36,379 nt of DNA from Paulinella micropora (taxonomy: Eukaryota; Cercozoa; Imbricatea; Euglyphida): the NCBI GenBank assembly GCA_009731375.1, contig BJOX01000370.1, positions 261,010 through 297,388 on the forward strand. Reading direction: 5' to 3'. The notes beneath the pieces are model-generated. The model made no database searches. It was given only the letters and a program-made list of their open reading frames with translations, and had not been told where the DNA came from. The translations under genes were made by a program, and so were the position numbers. Positions within the stretch are counted from its first letter, which is position 1, and each line of letters begins with the position of its first letter. Positions 1 through 8,665 of this stretch are shown piece after piece.

Positions 1-67
1 TTACAATCCCCGAAGATAGCTTAATAAAAAGTCGGTAATACAACCAGACACAAATCCCCAAAAGAGA

Positions 68-316
68 ATGATGTCTCGTTATATTAGCTCAGTGAAGCCG
101 AAAAGAAAACGGCAACAGACCAAGGTTAAAATGGCATTAGGTCAAATCCGGCCAAACGATATTGAAAATAATGGGAAAAAACTAGGTGCACCTGACACCA
201 GAAAAAGGGTACTTTTTACCGGCTATCCGGGGGGTGATGCCTACATAATGCCTGTTGTTCTTTCAGTTCTTGTAATTCGTCGTCCATCGCACCTCCTAAT
301 ACTTAATGACACCTAA
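68..316 (+). CDS. Hypothetical basic 82-aa ORF at the left edge
   Basis: Open frame from ATG 68 (a second ATG follows directly) to TAA at 314-316. The first 45 residues are rich in Lys, Arg and Gln; the rest looks non-coding. Its last residues (ILNDT) are encoded by a 45-bp repeat that also encodes the last residues of the methyltransferase downstream, in the same register. It may therefore be the recombined remnant of another gene that ended like the methyltransferase. No family is recognised, no leader hairpin is present, and coding status is doubtful. Confidence 0.25.
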   Translation: MMSRYISSVKPKRKRQQTKVKMALGQIRPNDIENNGKKLGAPDTRKRVLFTGYPGGDAYIMPVVLSVLVIRRPSHLLILNDT

Positions 317-341
317 TGCTTTATCCTTATATATTAATCTT
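297..341 (+). repeat. 45-bp direct repeat, copy 1
   Basis: Identical to 1089-1133. The repeat runs from the stop codon region of the preceding ORF across an AT-rich stretch containing TATATATTAA. It lies about 30 bp upstream of the methyltransferase ATG, so this copy could carry a TATA-type early promoter. The two copies bracket a roughly 790-bp unit holding the methyltransferase. Confidence 0.85.
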
Positions 342-371
342 CATTATTTTTTTCCTCCATCTTATATAACT

Positions 372-1108
372 ATGAATATAAAACTTTTCAATGCTGACTG
401 TCTGGACCAGATACCGAAGATAGAAGAAAAAGTTAATTTAGTTTTAGTTGATTTACCATATGGGCAGACTGAGTGCGAGTGGGATAGTGCCATAGACTTA
501 AAGCAAATCTGGGTACAACTTAAAAAGTATGTAAGCGGAACTGTATATATGTTTTCTTTACTACTACTAAATTCGGTTATAAACTCATACAATCTAATGA
601 GAAGTGGTTTCGGTATGACATTATATGGGAGAAGAGCTCTAATGCTGGCTTTCTTAATGCTAACAAGATGCCACTAAGAAAACACGAAATGATATATGTG
701 TTTAATGAGCCGAGCAGACCGAAAGGAGAAAAATTAACATATAACCCGCAGAAGACGGAAGGTAAAGAATATTCAATAAAAGGAGGTAGATATTCAAATG
801 TTTATGAAAAGACTAACTTTGGAACTATCAATAAAGGCGACCGTCATCCAGGTTCAATCTTAAAATTCAACAATCCACCCAAATCGCTTCACCCCACACA
901 GAAACCTGTTGAGCTATGTGAGTGGTTAATTAAATCATATTCAAACGAAGGCGACTTAGTGCTAGACTTTACGATGGGAAGCGGGACAACTGGCATAGCT
1001 TGTATTAATACTAAACGGCGGTTTATAGGTATTGAGAAAGATAAAAACATATTTGAAACAGCGAAAAAAAGAATAGACGAACACAAATTAATACTTAATG
1101 ACACCTAA
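372..1108 (+). pseudogene. DNA adenine/cytosine-N methyltransferase, frameshifted
   Basis: The product would be an S-adenosylmethionine-dependent DNA amino-methyltransferase. The start at ATG 372 gives the catalytic motif DLPYG (a DPPY variant, residues 27-31). The later FxGxG-like SAM motif DFTMGSGTTG lies near 964-995. Catalytic motif before SAM motif fits a beta-class N6-adenine/N4-cytosine enzyme. The frame breaks near 551-559 (gttttcttta): upstream sequence reads in one frame, and from there to TAA 1106-1108 a second frame stays open and includes the conserved WEK and MPLRKHE stretches. The break is a one-base loss at a T run, so it is either a real mutation or a base-call error. Likely role: self-modification of viral DNA or defence evasion in the host. 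The gene sits between two 45-bp direct repeats and lacks the late leader hairpin. Confidence 0.85.
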
Positions 1109-1133
1109 TGCTTTATCCTTATATATTAATCTT
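1089..1133 (+). repeat. 45-bp direct repeat, copy 2
   Basis: Perfect copy of 297-341. It covers the last codons and TAA of the methyltransferase and the AT-rich sequence behind it. Sequence just outside the 45 bp differs between copies, so this is a short precise repeat rather than the edge of a long duplication. Confidence 0.85.
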
Positions 1134-1305
1134 TCTTTTTTTCTAGTTCAAAACAATAATTAGAACAAAACTCGTAAGTATAAAATCTGTCAAAACTATC
1201 ATCAATCGCCGTAATCTGGTTAATCCACACACATAGCAACTAGTGATATAAATACTCCATAATGTGTAAACGAACATCTAATGGTAGGTTCTTAATTTCA
1301 CTCAT
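1126..1305 (-). pseudogene. Small F-box-like ORF interrupted by one TAG
   Basis: On the minus strand, ATG at 1303-1305 opens a frame that begins MSEIKNLPLDVRLHIMEYLY, resembling the start of an F-box (LPxxVxxxIxxYL). A TAG at 1240-1242 stops it after 21 residues, but the same frame continues to TAA at 1126-1128 for 59 residues in all. The tail contains a cysteine pair (FCSNYC). The ATG lies 8 nt beyond the stop of the charged gene at 1314-1801, as in a tight two-gene unit. The F-box reading rests on a short stretch only, and coding status is uncertain. Confidence 0.35.
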
Positions 1306-1313
1306 ACACTATA

Positions 1314-1801
1314 TTAGAATTTAAGAAAAATTTTAGTTGTATCATTGTTTTCTTTTTTTGACTTCTCTGGTTGTCCCGCATAACCATTGACATTAACACT
1401 GCCAGTCTTCTTCCCTCCTTTCTTAGGCTGTTCCTCTTCTTTCTCAGAACTTTCGCTATCCTCGCTATCTTCTTCCACTTTCTTTTTTACCACTTCTGTT
1501 TGATTTTAAGTTTCATACCCGCAACCCGTCGGGCGACAATATCAACAAAGTCGTGTTCAACCTCTTCATCGCTTTCCTCACTTTTCTCACCGTCCCGCCC
1601 ATCAATCATATCCTTAGCCAACTGCTTCTTAGTAATGTGGTCTATCTTTTCGTCATTGGTCATTTCTTTCACATTCTTAGCCTCTTCCTCAGCAAGTAGT
1701 TCCCTCGCCCTCTCAATCTTTCTCTGCTTAGCCTGGTTCTTCTTTGCCTCCCACCCCTTTTCAAGGTTCTTCATAGCAACCTCTCTATTACCTCTCGGCA
1801 T
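1314..1801 (-). pseudogene. Charged coiled-coil-type protein, frameshifted
   Basis: ATG at 1801 (minus) starts MPRGNREVAMKNLEKGWEAK and continues as an Arg/Lys/Glu-rich helix-forming sequence. The first frame stops at 1487-1489. From about 1505 another frame is open to TAA 1314-1316 with a very acidic stretch (EEDSEDSESSEKEEEQ) followed by a Lys/Gly-rich tail of the same style, so one gene of about 162 residues with a single-base frameshift near an A-rich run is the simplest reading. It is divergently oriented to the fibre gene at 1957. No catalytic motif is seen and no function is proposed. Confidence 0.5.
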
Positions 1802-1907
1802 TTTCTATTTGTTTATATTATTATACAAAATAATATTATTTAGTTTTTATTAATAATCATAGAGACTGCCGCCTCTATAACTCCGCCATTAAAAATATAT
1901 TTTATGT

Positions 1908-1955
1908 TATATAGTTTTTGAGGTCGTAGGTGGTTTTTGAAAAAAAAGCACCTAC
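1908..1955 (+). promoter_or_regulatory. Late-type leader of fibre gene: TATA box plus ATG-abutting hairpin
   Basis: TATATAG at 1908-1914 is followed by a T-rich stretch and a stem-loop. Arm GTAGGTG (1926-1932) pairs with CACCTAC (1949-1955). After a G-G mismatch the stem can continue as TTTTT/AAAAA with a small GA-rich loop. One A separates the stem from ATG 1957. The same architecture precedes six other genes, with compensated base changes. Confidence 0.75.
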
Positions 1956-1956
1956 A

Positions 1957-4900
1957 ATGTCGCAATTCAAAAGTTTATTAGGCTTGTCAGAAATCGCAAC
2001 AGACAGCCTATCAATCGCAAATTTAGACCTAACCAATACCAACATAGTGGGCTTAAACACAGATAGGGTGCCAGAAGATGCTGACCCCGTAAATCTTTAT
2101 TACACTGACGGTCGATTTGATACACGACTAGCTACTAAAAGCACCGCGGACATTAAAAAAGGAAGCCGTTTATACTACACAGAGCAACGAGTTAGGGACA
2201 ACGACGAGGTTAAAGCCTCAACTCAACACCGCTTGAATACAAGTAATCCGCACCAAACCAGCCTTTATAATTTGATAGACACAAACATATCCGCACCAGT
2301 GGTCGGTCAATACTTAACTTACAACGATGTAGAAGGCAAATGGAAGAATACAACCCTTGGTTCAATTGATACACTTTCAGATGTGGTTATAACGGCACCA
2401 ATAGCCACTAATAGTTATCTAACATATAACTCAATAAACTGGGTAAATAAAACATTTCCGATAAATGTGGATGAATTCGGCAATATTAGTATGGAAGGAA
2501 GAATATAACAAATGTAAATTTACTAAATACCAAAGATGTTGATGAATGGATATTTGAGCATCAAGATAATAATGATAAAGTTTCAGCGAGTGGAAGTATA
2601 GATAGCCACAGCGACGTGACGATATCAGGCTTTCCCGCAGATAATCAACTGATTATGTATAGCACGGGGCAATGGAGAAACACTACACCACCCTTTCTTA
2701 GATTAGACGGCACTGCTAGTATGACGGGGGCACTAAATATGGGTGGTTTTGCTATTTCAGGGGCTTCTACATATAATGGAATTAATCTCGCTAATCTCAC
2801 AGTTGATGGTTCGGTGGTTAAACTAAGAGGAGACCAAACCATAGGAGGAATCAAAACATTTAGCAGTATAATAAATGCGAGTGCGGGGATTGATATTAAA
2901 AGCCAAAGCATAACAAATGTAAATCAACTAAATGGCAGGTCTATCACAACTTGGCTATCAGAGCACGATACGAACACGGCGAAAGTGTCGACGAGTGGAA
3001 GTATTGATACACATAGCGATGTGATTATAACAACAGCATCAGATAATCAACTACTCATTTATAGCACTGGACAATAGAGAAACGTGGCATCACCATTTCT
3101 TAGATTAGACGGCACTGCTAGTATGACGGGAGGGCTAAATATGGGAAATCAAAATATAACAAATGTAAATCTTGTTGATGGTGTGGATGTTTCTGTTCTT
3201 GATACTTCGGCAGTTAAAGCCTCGGGAAACCAAACCATAGCAGGAATTAAGACATATAGCAGTGGTGTTGAAATTACTGGAAATTCAATCAATTCAACAA
3301 CGAAGGGAACATTCATTGTTTTCAATTCTACCAGTAATATTGGATCTATTGCTAGTTTGGATATGAACACGGCAACATATTACAACTTTGAAATTTCTGC
3401 GAAAAAAATAAGTTTTATTATTGACGGGACGATTGTTTCGTGGTTTAATGCTACTGGATTAGATTGTAATAGCAGTCGGATTGTTAATCTAGGAGCACCA
3501 CAAAATGCGAATGAAGCGGTAAATAGGCAATATCTGGATGACAATTGTGTGAAACTAACAACAGACCAAACCATAACAGGAAGTAAAACATGTAATGGGA
3601 CGAGCACTACGATAAAATATCTAACTCTAACGAACAACGCCGATTTTAATAATCAAACTATTATTAATGGTGGAAATATTACATATAATGGGGCGAGGAT
3701 ATTAAATCAAAATGGAGGAGATATATTCTTTTCACAGACATCAGGTGATTATCAATATTTCTTATTTACTCTAAATACCGCTATAAGTGGAACCCCGAAC
3801 CAACGAGGTTATGTCTTCACGAATGTAGCATTTGATGCAAAAGGAGCAGGTCTTTATATTTCAAAACTTTTGGATAATAAAAGTGCTTCGTCTGACATTG
3901 ACCGTTTTAACAATGCTGTCGGTATGCGGTTTTATGGTGCCTTAGATATGAATTCAAACAACATAACAAATGGTGGAACAATAACGGGAACGACAATTAC
4001 TTCAACCGCTGGCATGACTACAACTACATTAACGGCGAGCGGATTATTAACAGCAGATGGCGGTTGCAAGTTATCTATTTAAAATAAAGTAGATGGAGGA
4101 ATGGACAGGGTATATTTCTGTGGGATACAGACAACGCAGGATGGGGAATTTATATGACTCAACCAGGGGCAGGTAAAAGTCTATCTGGAGGGTCTGCGGT
4201 TGCAGGCAACGATATTTCAGGCTTTGCTGTAAGATTTAGGTCTGGTTTTGCTTCGGCGGATGGTTTTGTGTGGGAAAATTCTAATGACCAATTGTTAATG
4301 TCATTGAATGGGGCAAACGGGACTTTATGGACAAAAGGATTGATAACGGCTAGTGCGGGGATATCAACAACAACATTAACAGCAAGTGGAGCGATAACGG
4401 CGAATGCGGGAATTACATACTCTGGGACACTAACGGCCACAACATTAACTGGTGGAGCAAAGATAGGAATACAAGGAGGAACAGATGGGACAAATACACG
4501 CGGAATATTTATATGGGAAACAGGAAATTCAGACTGGGGCATTTATATGTCTCAATCTGGCGCGAGTAAATCATTAAGTGGAGGAACAGCGCCAACAGGA
4601 GGAGTAGGTGGTATAACTTCTCATGCTATAAGATTTAGAGTTGGTAATGGTTCAACGAATGGTTGTATATGGGAGAATAATTCGAATACTGCTATAATGT
4701 CTTTGAGAGGGAGCGATGGACAATTATGGGTATCGTCTAATCCAATTCAATATTCAGACAGGAGAAAAAAAGAAGATATAAAGGAATGCTTAAGCTTAGA
4801 TTTTATTAATAAGTTAAATCCAGTCTGCTATCGCATGATTGACGACAACAAGAAACAGAGAACGGGTTTGATAGCACAGGAATTAGAAGACATACTAACA

Positions 4901-5161
4901 GAAATGAATATGCTAGATTTTGGCGGTTTTATAAAAGAAACAATTATGGTTCCGTGTCCAAAGCAAAGAAAAGAATGCGAATTGAAAGGTGTGAGTGTTA
5001 ATCCAGAAGATGTTAAATGTGTTGATAGTGGTGATGTCGGTTATGGTATAGGTTATTCCGAGTTTATCGCCCCGTTAATTAAGGCCGTTCAACAATTATC
5101 AGAAAAGGTGATTTATTTAGAAAAGCAAAATAATAATCTAATTAATGATATAGCCGATTAA
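1957..5161 (+). pseudogene. Long fibre with C-terminal peptidase S74 chaperone, multiply broken
   Basis: A single fibre gene of about 1,070 codons is split into four open pieces. The start is ATG 1957 immediately after the hairpin; an upstream GTG at 1930 lies inside the stem and is rejected. Breaks: a frameshift near 2490-2505, in-frame TAG at 3075-3077, in-frame TAA at 4080-4082 and a frameshift between about 4083 and 4125. The TAG stands where an earlier repeat unit has Trp (GQWRN versus GQ-stop-RN). Repeats include FLRLDGTASMTG (2694 and 3093), SGSID-HSDV (about 2360, 2595, 3000) and an IW/LW...WGIYM-Q-GA block (about 4110 and 4510). The end (4750-5161) is an endosialidase-type intramolecular chaperone with the SDRRKKED self-cleavage signature and a C-terminal coiled coil. 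In phages such domains trimerise the fibre and are then cleaved off. Role inferred: host attachment. Confidence 0.8.
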
Positions 5162-5192
5162 AAAAACCAATTAGCAGAAATCCGTAATTACA

Positions 5193-5541
5193 ATGCCTCC
5201 TAGATTACACCCTCCATCTCCACTCATTGATATGGCAGATGGCGAACTAACACCAGAATTAAAAAAATCGTGTTTTGGATATTTCATTGAAGAATGAAGA
5301 AAAAAAAGTAGAGCACGAATTGGAAGATAACTGGAATTGTTGTTGTATAAAAAGCAGACCGACCGACAGCCGACTTATTAAGTATTTGTTTCAAATGGGT
5401 ATCATTATCGCTATTATAACCCTTTGTATTGTGAGGTTGTCTGAAAAGAACTTACGTTGTGAGGTTGCTAACACTTATGTCGGAATTTTGACTTTACTCA
5501 TAGGAATTTGCCTTCCATCACCTTCTAGTTCAAGGAAGTGA
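5193..5541 (+). pseudogene. Small two-helix membrane protein, probable frameshift
   Basis: ATG 5193 begins a Pro-rich N terminus (MPPRLHPPSPL) that stays open to TGA 5295-5297. In another frame from about 5275 to TGA 5541 lies a convincing membrane protein: a Cys-Cys-Cys/RPTDSR segment near 5335-5375, a hydrophobic helix (MGIIIAIITLCIV, about 5395-5435) and a second hydrophobic stretch (YVGILTLLIGICLP). The second frame has no ATG, so one frameshift near the A and T runs at 5261-5276 probably joins them. The CCC-RPTDSR followed by two helices resembles small membrane proteins I recall from large DNA viruses, but that recollection is untested. It follows the fibre by about 30 nt. Confidence 0.5.
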
Positions 5542-5703
5542 GCATTCATATAGTTGAGTTTTATACCAAGAAGCATCACCAGCACAGATTAGCGGGATAG
5601 CTTCATCAAAACTACGACAAGCATTATTTCCGTTATTTATGAAAACACATTTAAATTTTGTTTCTATTCCTTTTTGAATACAATAAAAACAGCTTTCATT
5701 TTT
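5530..5703 (-). pseudogene. Possible small Cys-containing ORF remnant
   Basis: A stop-to-stop open frame of 57 residues on the minus strand contains CFYC and two further cysteines and ends at TGA 5530-5532, overlapping the end of the membrane protein tail to tail. No ATG exists in this frame. A neighbouring frame carries an ATG at 5697-5699, so a frameshifted small gene is possible. No family is recognised; this may be chance. Confidence 0.2.
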
Positions 5704-5780
5704 TTAACACTGACCCGTGAATAGAAAGCACAAGCAGTCCTAGCAGAAATATTAATTAATAAAAAGTTTAAAAATGTAAA

Positions 5781-5843
5781 TATAGGAAACTTTTGAAAAA
5801 GTTTCATCAAAACCATTGGAGGTGCGGAGGTGAAATCTCCGCA
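5781..5843 (+). promoter_or_regulatory. Late-type leader of 5844 gene: TATAGGAAAC, AT stem, ATG-abutting GC stem
   Basis: TATAGGAAAC (5781-5790) runs into an AT-rich stem GAAACTTT (5786-5793) / AAAGTTTC (5798-5805) with a TGAA loop. A second stem TGCGGAG (5823-5829) / CTCCGCA (5837-5843) can extend by a G-T wobble and a T-A pair around a GAA loop. The ATG at 5844 follows with no spacer. The first stem starts 58 nt before the ATG, the same as in two other leaders and within 1 nt of a third. Confidence 0.75.
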
Positions 5844-6212
5844 ATGGACTATAAATTCCAAAAGATTATTTTTCTAAGTAATGATTTTCCAGGAGGGGTT
5901 AATGGTAGCAAGACATTCGACAAAACCATTAAATTGAACTTTACCCCGACTAGAATGAATGTTAAGTTTATCCATTATATGAATGATGTGACGGAGACGA
6001 AAACAAAAATCCTTTATATGGACCGCATTGGAATTATTGGCACATTCGCCGATAGCAACACCGCAAACATTTCCAATCTCAGCTACAACTTGGGGATTAT
6101 TAATTGGACCGATGGACAATACAGTTTTAGAGTGCTTAAAACAGACCATGGCAGTATTGAAACTGACCCGCTAGCTGGAAGAATTGTTATTTGTTTAGAA
6201 TTTCCAGCCTGA
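5844..6212 (+). CDS. Unknown 122-aa protein, likely late/virion
   Basis: Intact ORF from ATG 5844 (start MDYKFQKIIFLSNDFPGG) to TGA 6210-6212. The composition is that of a compact beta-rich protein with no membrane segment, signal peptide or catalytic motif. The start is chosen because the ATG abuts the conserved leader hairpin; the longer frame back to a TTG at 5793 would run through the stem. Because every other gene with this leader has a virion-type product, a structural role is inferred. It lies 15 nt upstream of the ATPase, so the two may share a transcript. Confidence 0.6.
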   Translation: MDYKFQKIIFLSNDFPGGVNGSKTFDKTIKLNFTPTRMNVKFIHYMNDVTETKTKILYMDRIGIIGTFADSNTANISNLSYNLGIINWTDGQYSFRVLKTDHGSIETDPLAGRIVICLEFPA

Positions 6213-6227
6213 TAAAAATATATAGCG

Positions 6228-7164
6228 ATGGAAAAAATCAATAATGTAAAGGTGAAACCAGTCAAGCAAATCGGAGATGGCGACAAGTTGGCAAAAGGAT
6301 ATAAGTTATTTGATGAACCGTATGCCAATATTTTTCTTCTCGCTCGCAAGAAGAGTGGCAAGACGACCGCACTTTTCGAAATCCTGAAACGAACGACGGA
6401 CAGAAAAACAAGGATTGTTATTATTGCCAGCACGATACACAAGGACCACATATACAAAGAAATGGTGAAGCACTTCAAGAAGAAGGGAAACCCGATGGCT
6501 ATATACACATATTTGAAAACGGACGGATACAGTGTGATTGATTACGAGTTAGACAAGCTGAATAAACCCGATGAAGAGCAAGAAGAAGGCGAGATTGTTC
6601 AAGACGAGAAAGAAGAACCGAAGCCGAAGTTTCTTTATTTTGGTAAAGAAGAAAAGAAGAAACAGGAGGGAGGCGAAAAACCACCGAGGCCGAGCAAATA
6701 CATTACACCAGAAGTCGTGTTCGTGTTAGATGATTTGGCNNNNNNNNNNTTTTGGTAAAGAAGAAAAGAAGAAACAGGAGGGAGGCGAAAAACCACCGAG
6801 GCTGAGCAAATACATATCACCAGAAGTCGTTTTCGTGTTAGATGATTTAGGTAGTGGTTTAAGGGATAAGTCCGTTAGCGACCTGTTGAAAAAAAATAGA
6901 CACTACAAGTCAAAGGTGATTATGAGCTCGCAATACCTAAACGACTTACGACCTGAGGCTATTAAACAGCTAGACTACCTTCTTATTTTTCCTGGTCAGT
7001 CTCAGGATAAAATAGAACTCGTGTATAAACATTTGGACCTTGGCTACGACCTTGAATACTTCATTCAAAAATATCACGAGGCGACGAAAGAGAGGTTTAA
7101 CTTTTTGTATGTTGATGCGGTGTCTGATGAATTACGAAAGAACTTCAATATTCGTTTAAAGTAA
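6228..7164 (+). pseudogene. Genome-packaging ATPase (A32/FtsK-HerA type), spans an assembly gap
   Basis: P-loop ATPase expected to drive DNA into the capsid. From ATG 6228 the Walker A motif ARKKSGKTT lies at about 6340-6366, a Lys/Glu-rich insert follows, and Walker B (VVFVLDDLG) appears at the gap. The 3' half has the DLGSGLRDKSVSDLLKKNR and MSSQYLNDLRP stretches expected of the sensor-like part of this family, and ends at TAA 7162-7164. A 10-N gap (6740-6749) interrupts Walker B, and the 101 bp before it (6638-6738) recur after it (6750-6850) with about 5 mismatches. The two halves may therefore come from two different copies of the element. The gene has no hairpin leader. Confidence 0.85.
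6638..6850 (+). repeat. Diverged 101-bp repeat around a 10-N scaffold gap
   Basis: 6638-6738 and 6750-6850 match over 101 bp with about five substitutions, separated by exactly 10 N. An identical overlap would suggest an unclosed join; the divergence instead suggests two non-identical templates (alleles or separate viral copies) placed end to end. Confidence 0.8.
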
Positions 7165-7196
7165 TTTTATTATTATTATTATTTTTTAGAACTACA

Positions 7197-7258
7197 TATA
7201 GGAACCTTTTTTGAAAAAAAAGCTTCACCAAAAAAGTCGGGTCGTAGGGTGTCCCTAC
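7197..7258 (+). promoter_or_regulatory. Late-type leader of basic-protein gene
   Basis: TATAGGAACC at 7197-7206 leads into an AT stem (7202-7212 with 7214-7226: GAA/TTC, a C-C mismatch, C-G, then T/A pairs). The second stem, GTAGGG (7244-7249) / CCCTAC (7253-7258), has a TGT loop and ends directly at ATG 7259. The first stem starts 57 nt before the ATG. Confidence 0.75.
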
Positions 7259-7603
7259 ATGCCAACATCACCAGTGATTATCAGTAGTCCATCAGGTTAC
7301 AATATCAGCTACAATCCTTCAATGCCACAGAAAGGGCGAGCCCTTTCAAACCCAAATTTAGCGGGAGGTGCGAAGAACAGAAAGAAGAAGGGAAAAAAGA
7401 AACAAACAGGAGGCAAAGTTAATTGGGTGAAGGTCGGAAAAGCGATAGTGGATGCTAATAGGTTTATCAAGAAGAACCAATTGATTTCAAGGGGTGCTAC
7501 TTTTCTGAGCGATGTCGGAGTGCCTTATGCGGACCGTGTAGCGAAGGCAGCGATGAAGCAAGGATACGGCAAGCAACGAGGAGGAGCGGTTAAGTTTCGG
7601 TAA
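7259..7603 (+). CDS. Small basic virion-core-like protein
   Basis: Intact 114-aa ORF starting MPTSPVIISSPSGYNISY and ending at TAA 7601-7603. An N-terminal Pro/Ser/Asn region is followed by a dense Lys cluster (about residues 40-52, KNRKKKGKKKQTGG), then a predicted helical segment (VNWVKVGKAIVDANRFIKK) and a Gly/Lys/Arg-rich end. High positive charge and the late leader suggest a DNA-condensing or capsid-cement protein, comparable in style to the small basic core proteins of adenoviruses and PLVs. That comparison is by composition and context only. Confidence 0.6.
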   Translation: MPTSPVIISSPSGYNISYNPSMPQKGRALSNPNLAGGAKNRKKKGKKKQTGGKVNWVKVGKAIVDANRFIKKNQLISRGATFLSDVGVPYADRVAKAAMKQGYGKQRGGAVKFR

Positions 7604-7666
7604 CCCCCTAACCCGATTGATGTAAAATCTTATATTAATTTTTTTTTACTCAATATAATAGTAGTA

Positions 7667-8649
7667 ATGCGAAGTAAGCCAAAGAAGAAACTTAAACAAC
7701 GGCCTCCGAGGATATACAGAACCAAAGATGGCCGACCATACATTAAAGTGAAAGGCAAACGAGCATATCTCAACTTTGGTGAGAAAACGAATGACCTTTC
7801 AACACTTCAAATCGTTAAACTGTTTCTGAAATATATGAACAAACCACGAGATACAAAAACTAGGGGTCGTACAAAAGAGCGAATAGTTAAGTCAAATTTC
7901 AACCGCCTTGAACACGAGAACCGCAATCAGGTAAATAATCAGCTAGATAAACTCGAACTGGAAAAGTATGAGCAAATACACGAGCTAGAAAAGAAAGACA
8001 AAGAAGCAAAAGAACAACAAAAGAAAATAGAAGAGCGAGAAGCCGAAACGAAAAGAAATGAACTCGCACTCATACAGACCGAAACAGCTCAAGCTCAAAG
8101 ATTGGCTGTTATTGACGGAGAAATGAAAAGACAAAATGCGATTAACGATGCTTTGGTTGAAAGAGCAAGAGCATTAAATGAAGCAAAAGGTGAATTAAAA
8201 AGAAGTGAAAGAAAACAAAGGGAAAGAAAAGGAAGACAGTATGTTTTGTCCGAAGAAGAAGCCATAGCATTTGCTGAGGAATTAAAAGAAGGAATGATGA
8301 AGCAAAGCAACGACAAGACGATTTAAGACAGCAAGCAATGGAAGCAGAACAGAAAGCGGAGGAATCGGACAGAAAAGCATTTATAGCAAATCTAGAAAGA
8401 GCTCAAACTTTATTTGCTAGTGGTGGTAAGAAAAGACAGATTAGTGTCAATAGTTTAGCAAAAAAACTAGGATGGAAAACGAGGGGGAGCAAACACGGAA
8501 ACAAAGATGCTGAAGGCAGAACGGCCAAAGGTTATATTCAAGAAATCATAGCTGTTAGACAGGGCGAACTTAACATAACCCCTGATATGACATTTACTGA
8601 ATTGGAAAATGCTTTAATAGGGCTAACCGCACAGGGAAGACATCATTAG
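7667..8649 (+). pseudogene. Coiled-coil protein, frameshifted, upstream of protease
   Basis: ATG 7667 opens a basic N terminus (MRSKPKKKLKQRPPRIYRTK, then YIKVKGKRAYLNFG), followed from about residue 80 to 200 by a long Glu/Lys/Gln-rich coiled coil. The frame ends at TAA 8324-8326, but a second frame, open before that stop, continues the same Gln/Glu-rich style from about 8295 and runs to TAG 8647-8649 with a small C-terminal domain (GGKKRQISVNSLAKKLGWK). A single frameshift within ggaatgatgaag near 8293-8304 explains both. No hairpin leader is present; an AT-rich ACTCAATATAATAG lies just upstream. The protease starts 16 nt downstream. Function unknown; a scaffold-like role is possible. Confidence 0.55.
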
Positions 8650-8665
8650 AAAAACATTAACTAAG

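Noticed and set aside
216-287. Small minus-strand ORF (23 aa) preceded by AGGAGGTGCG resembling a bacterial ribosome site
   Set aside because: Too short, and the context is eukaryotic or viral; no other gene here uses such a site.
1371-1853. Plus-strand 160-aa hydrophobic ORF
   Set aside because: It is the antisense shadow of the charged minus-strand gene at 1314-1801.
1957-5161. Tail fibre as evidence of a bacterial prophage
   Set aside because: Neighbouring genes are of the polinton/PLV type (capsid pair, adenain-like protease, A32-like ATPase) and there is no terminase, portal or tail gene.
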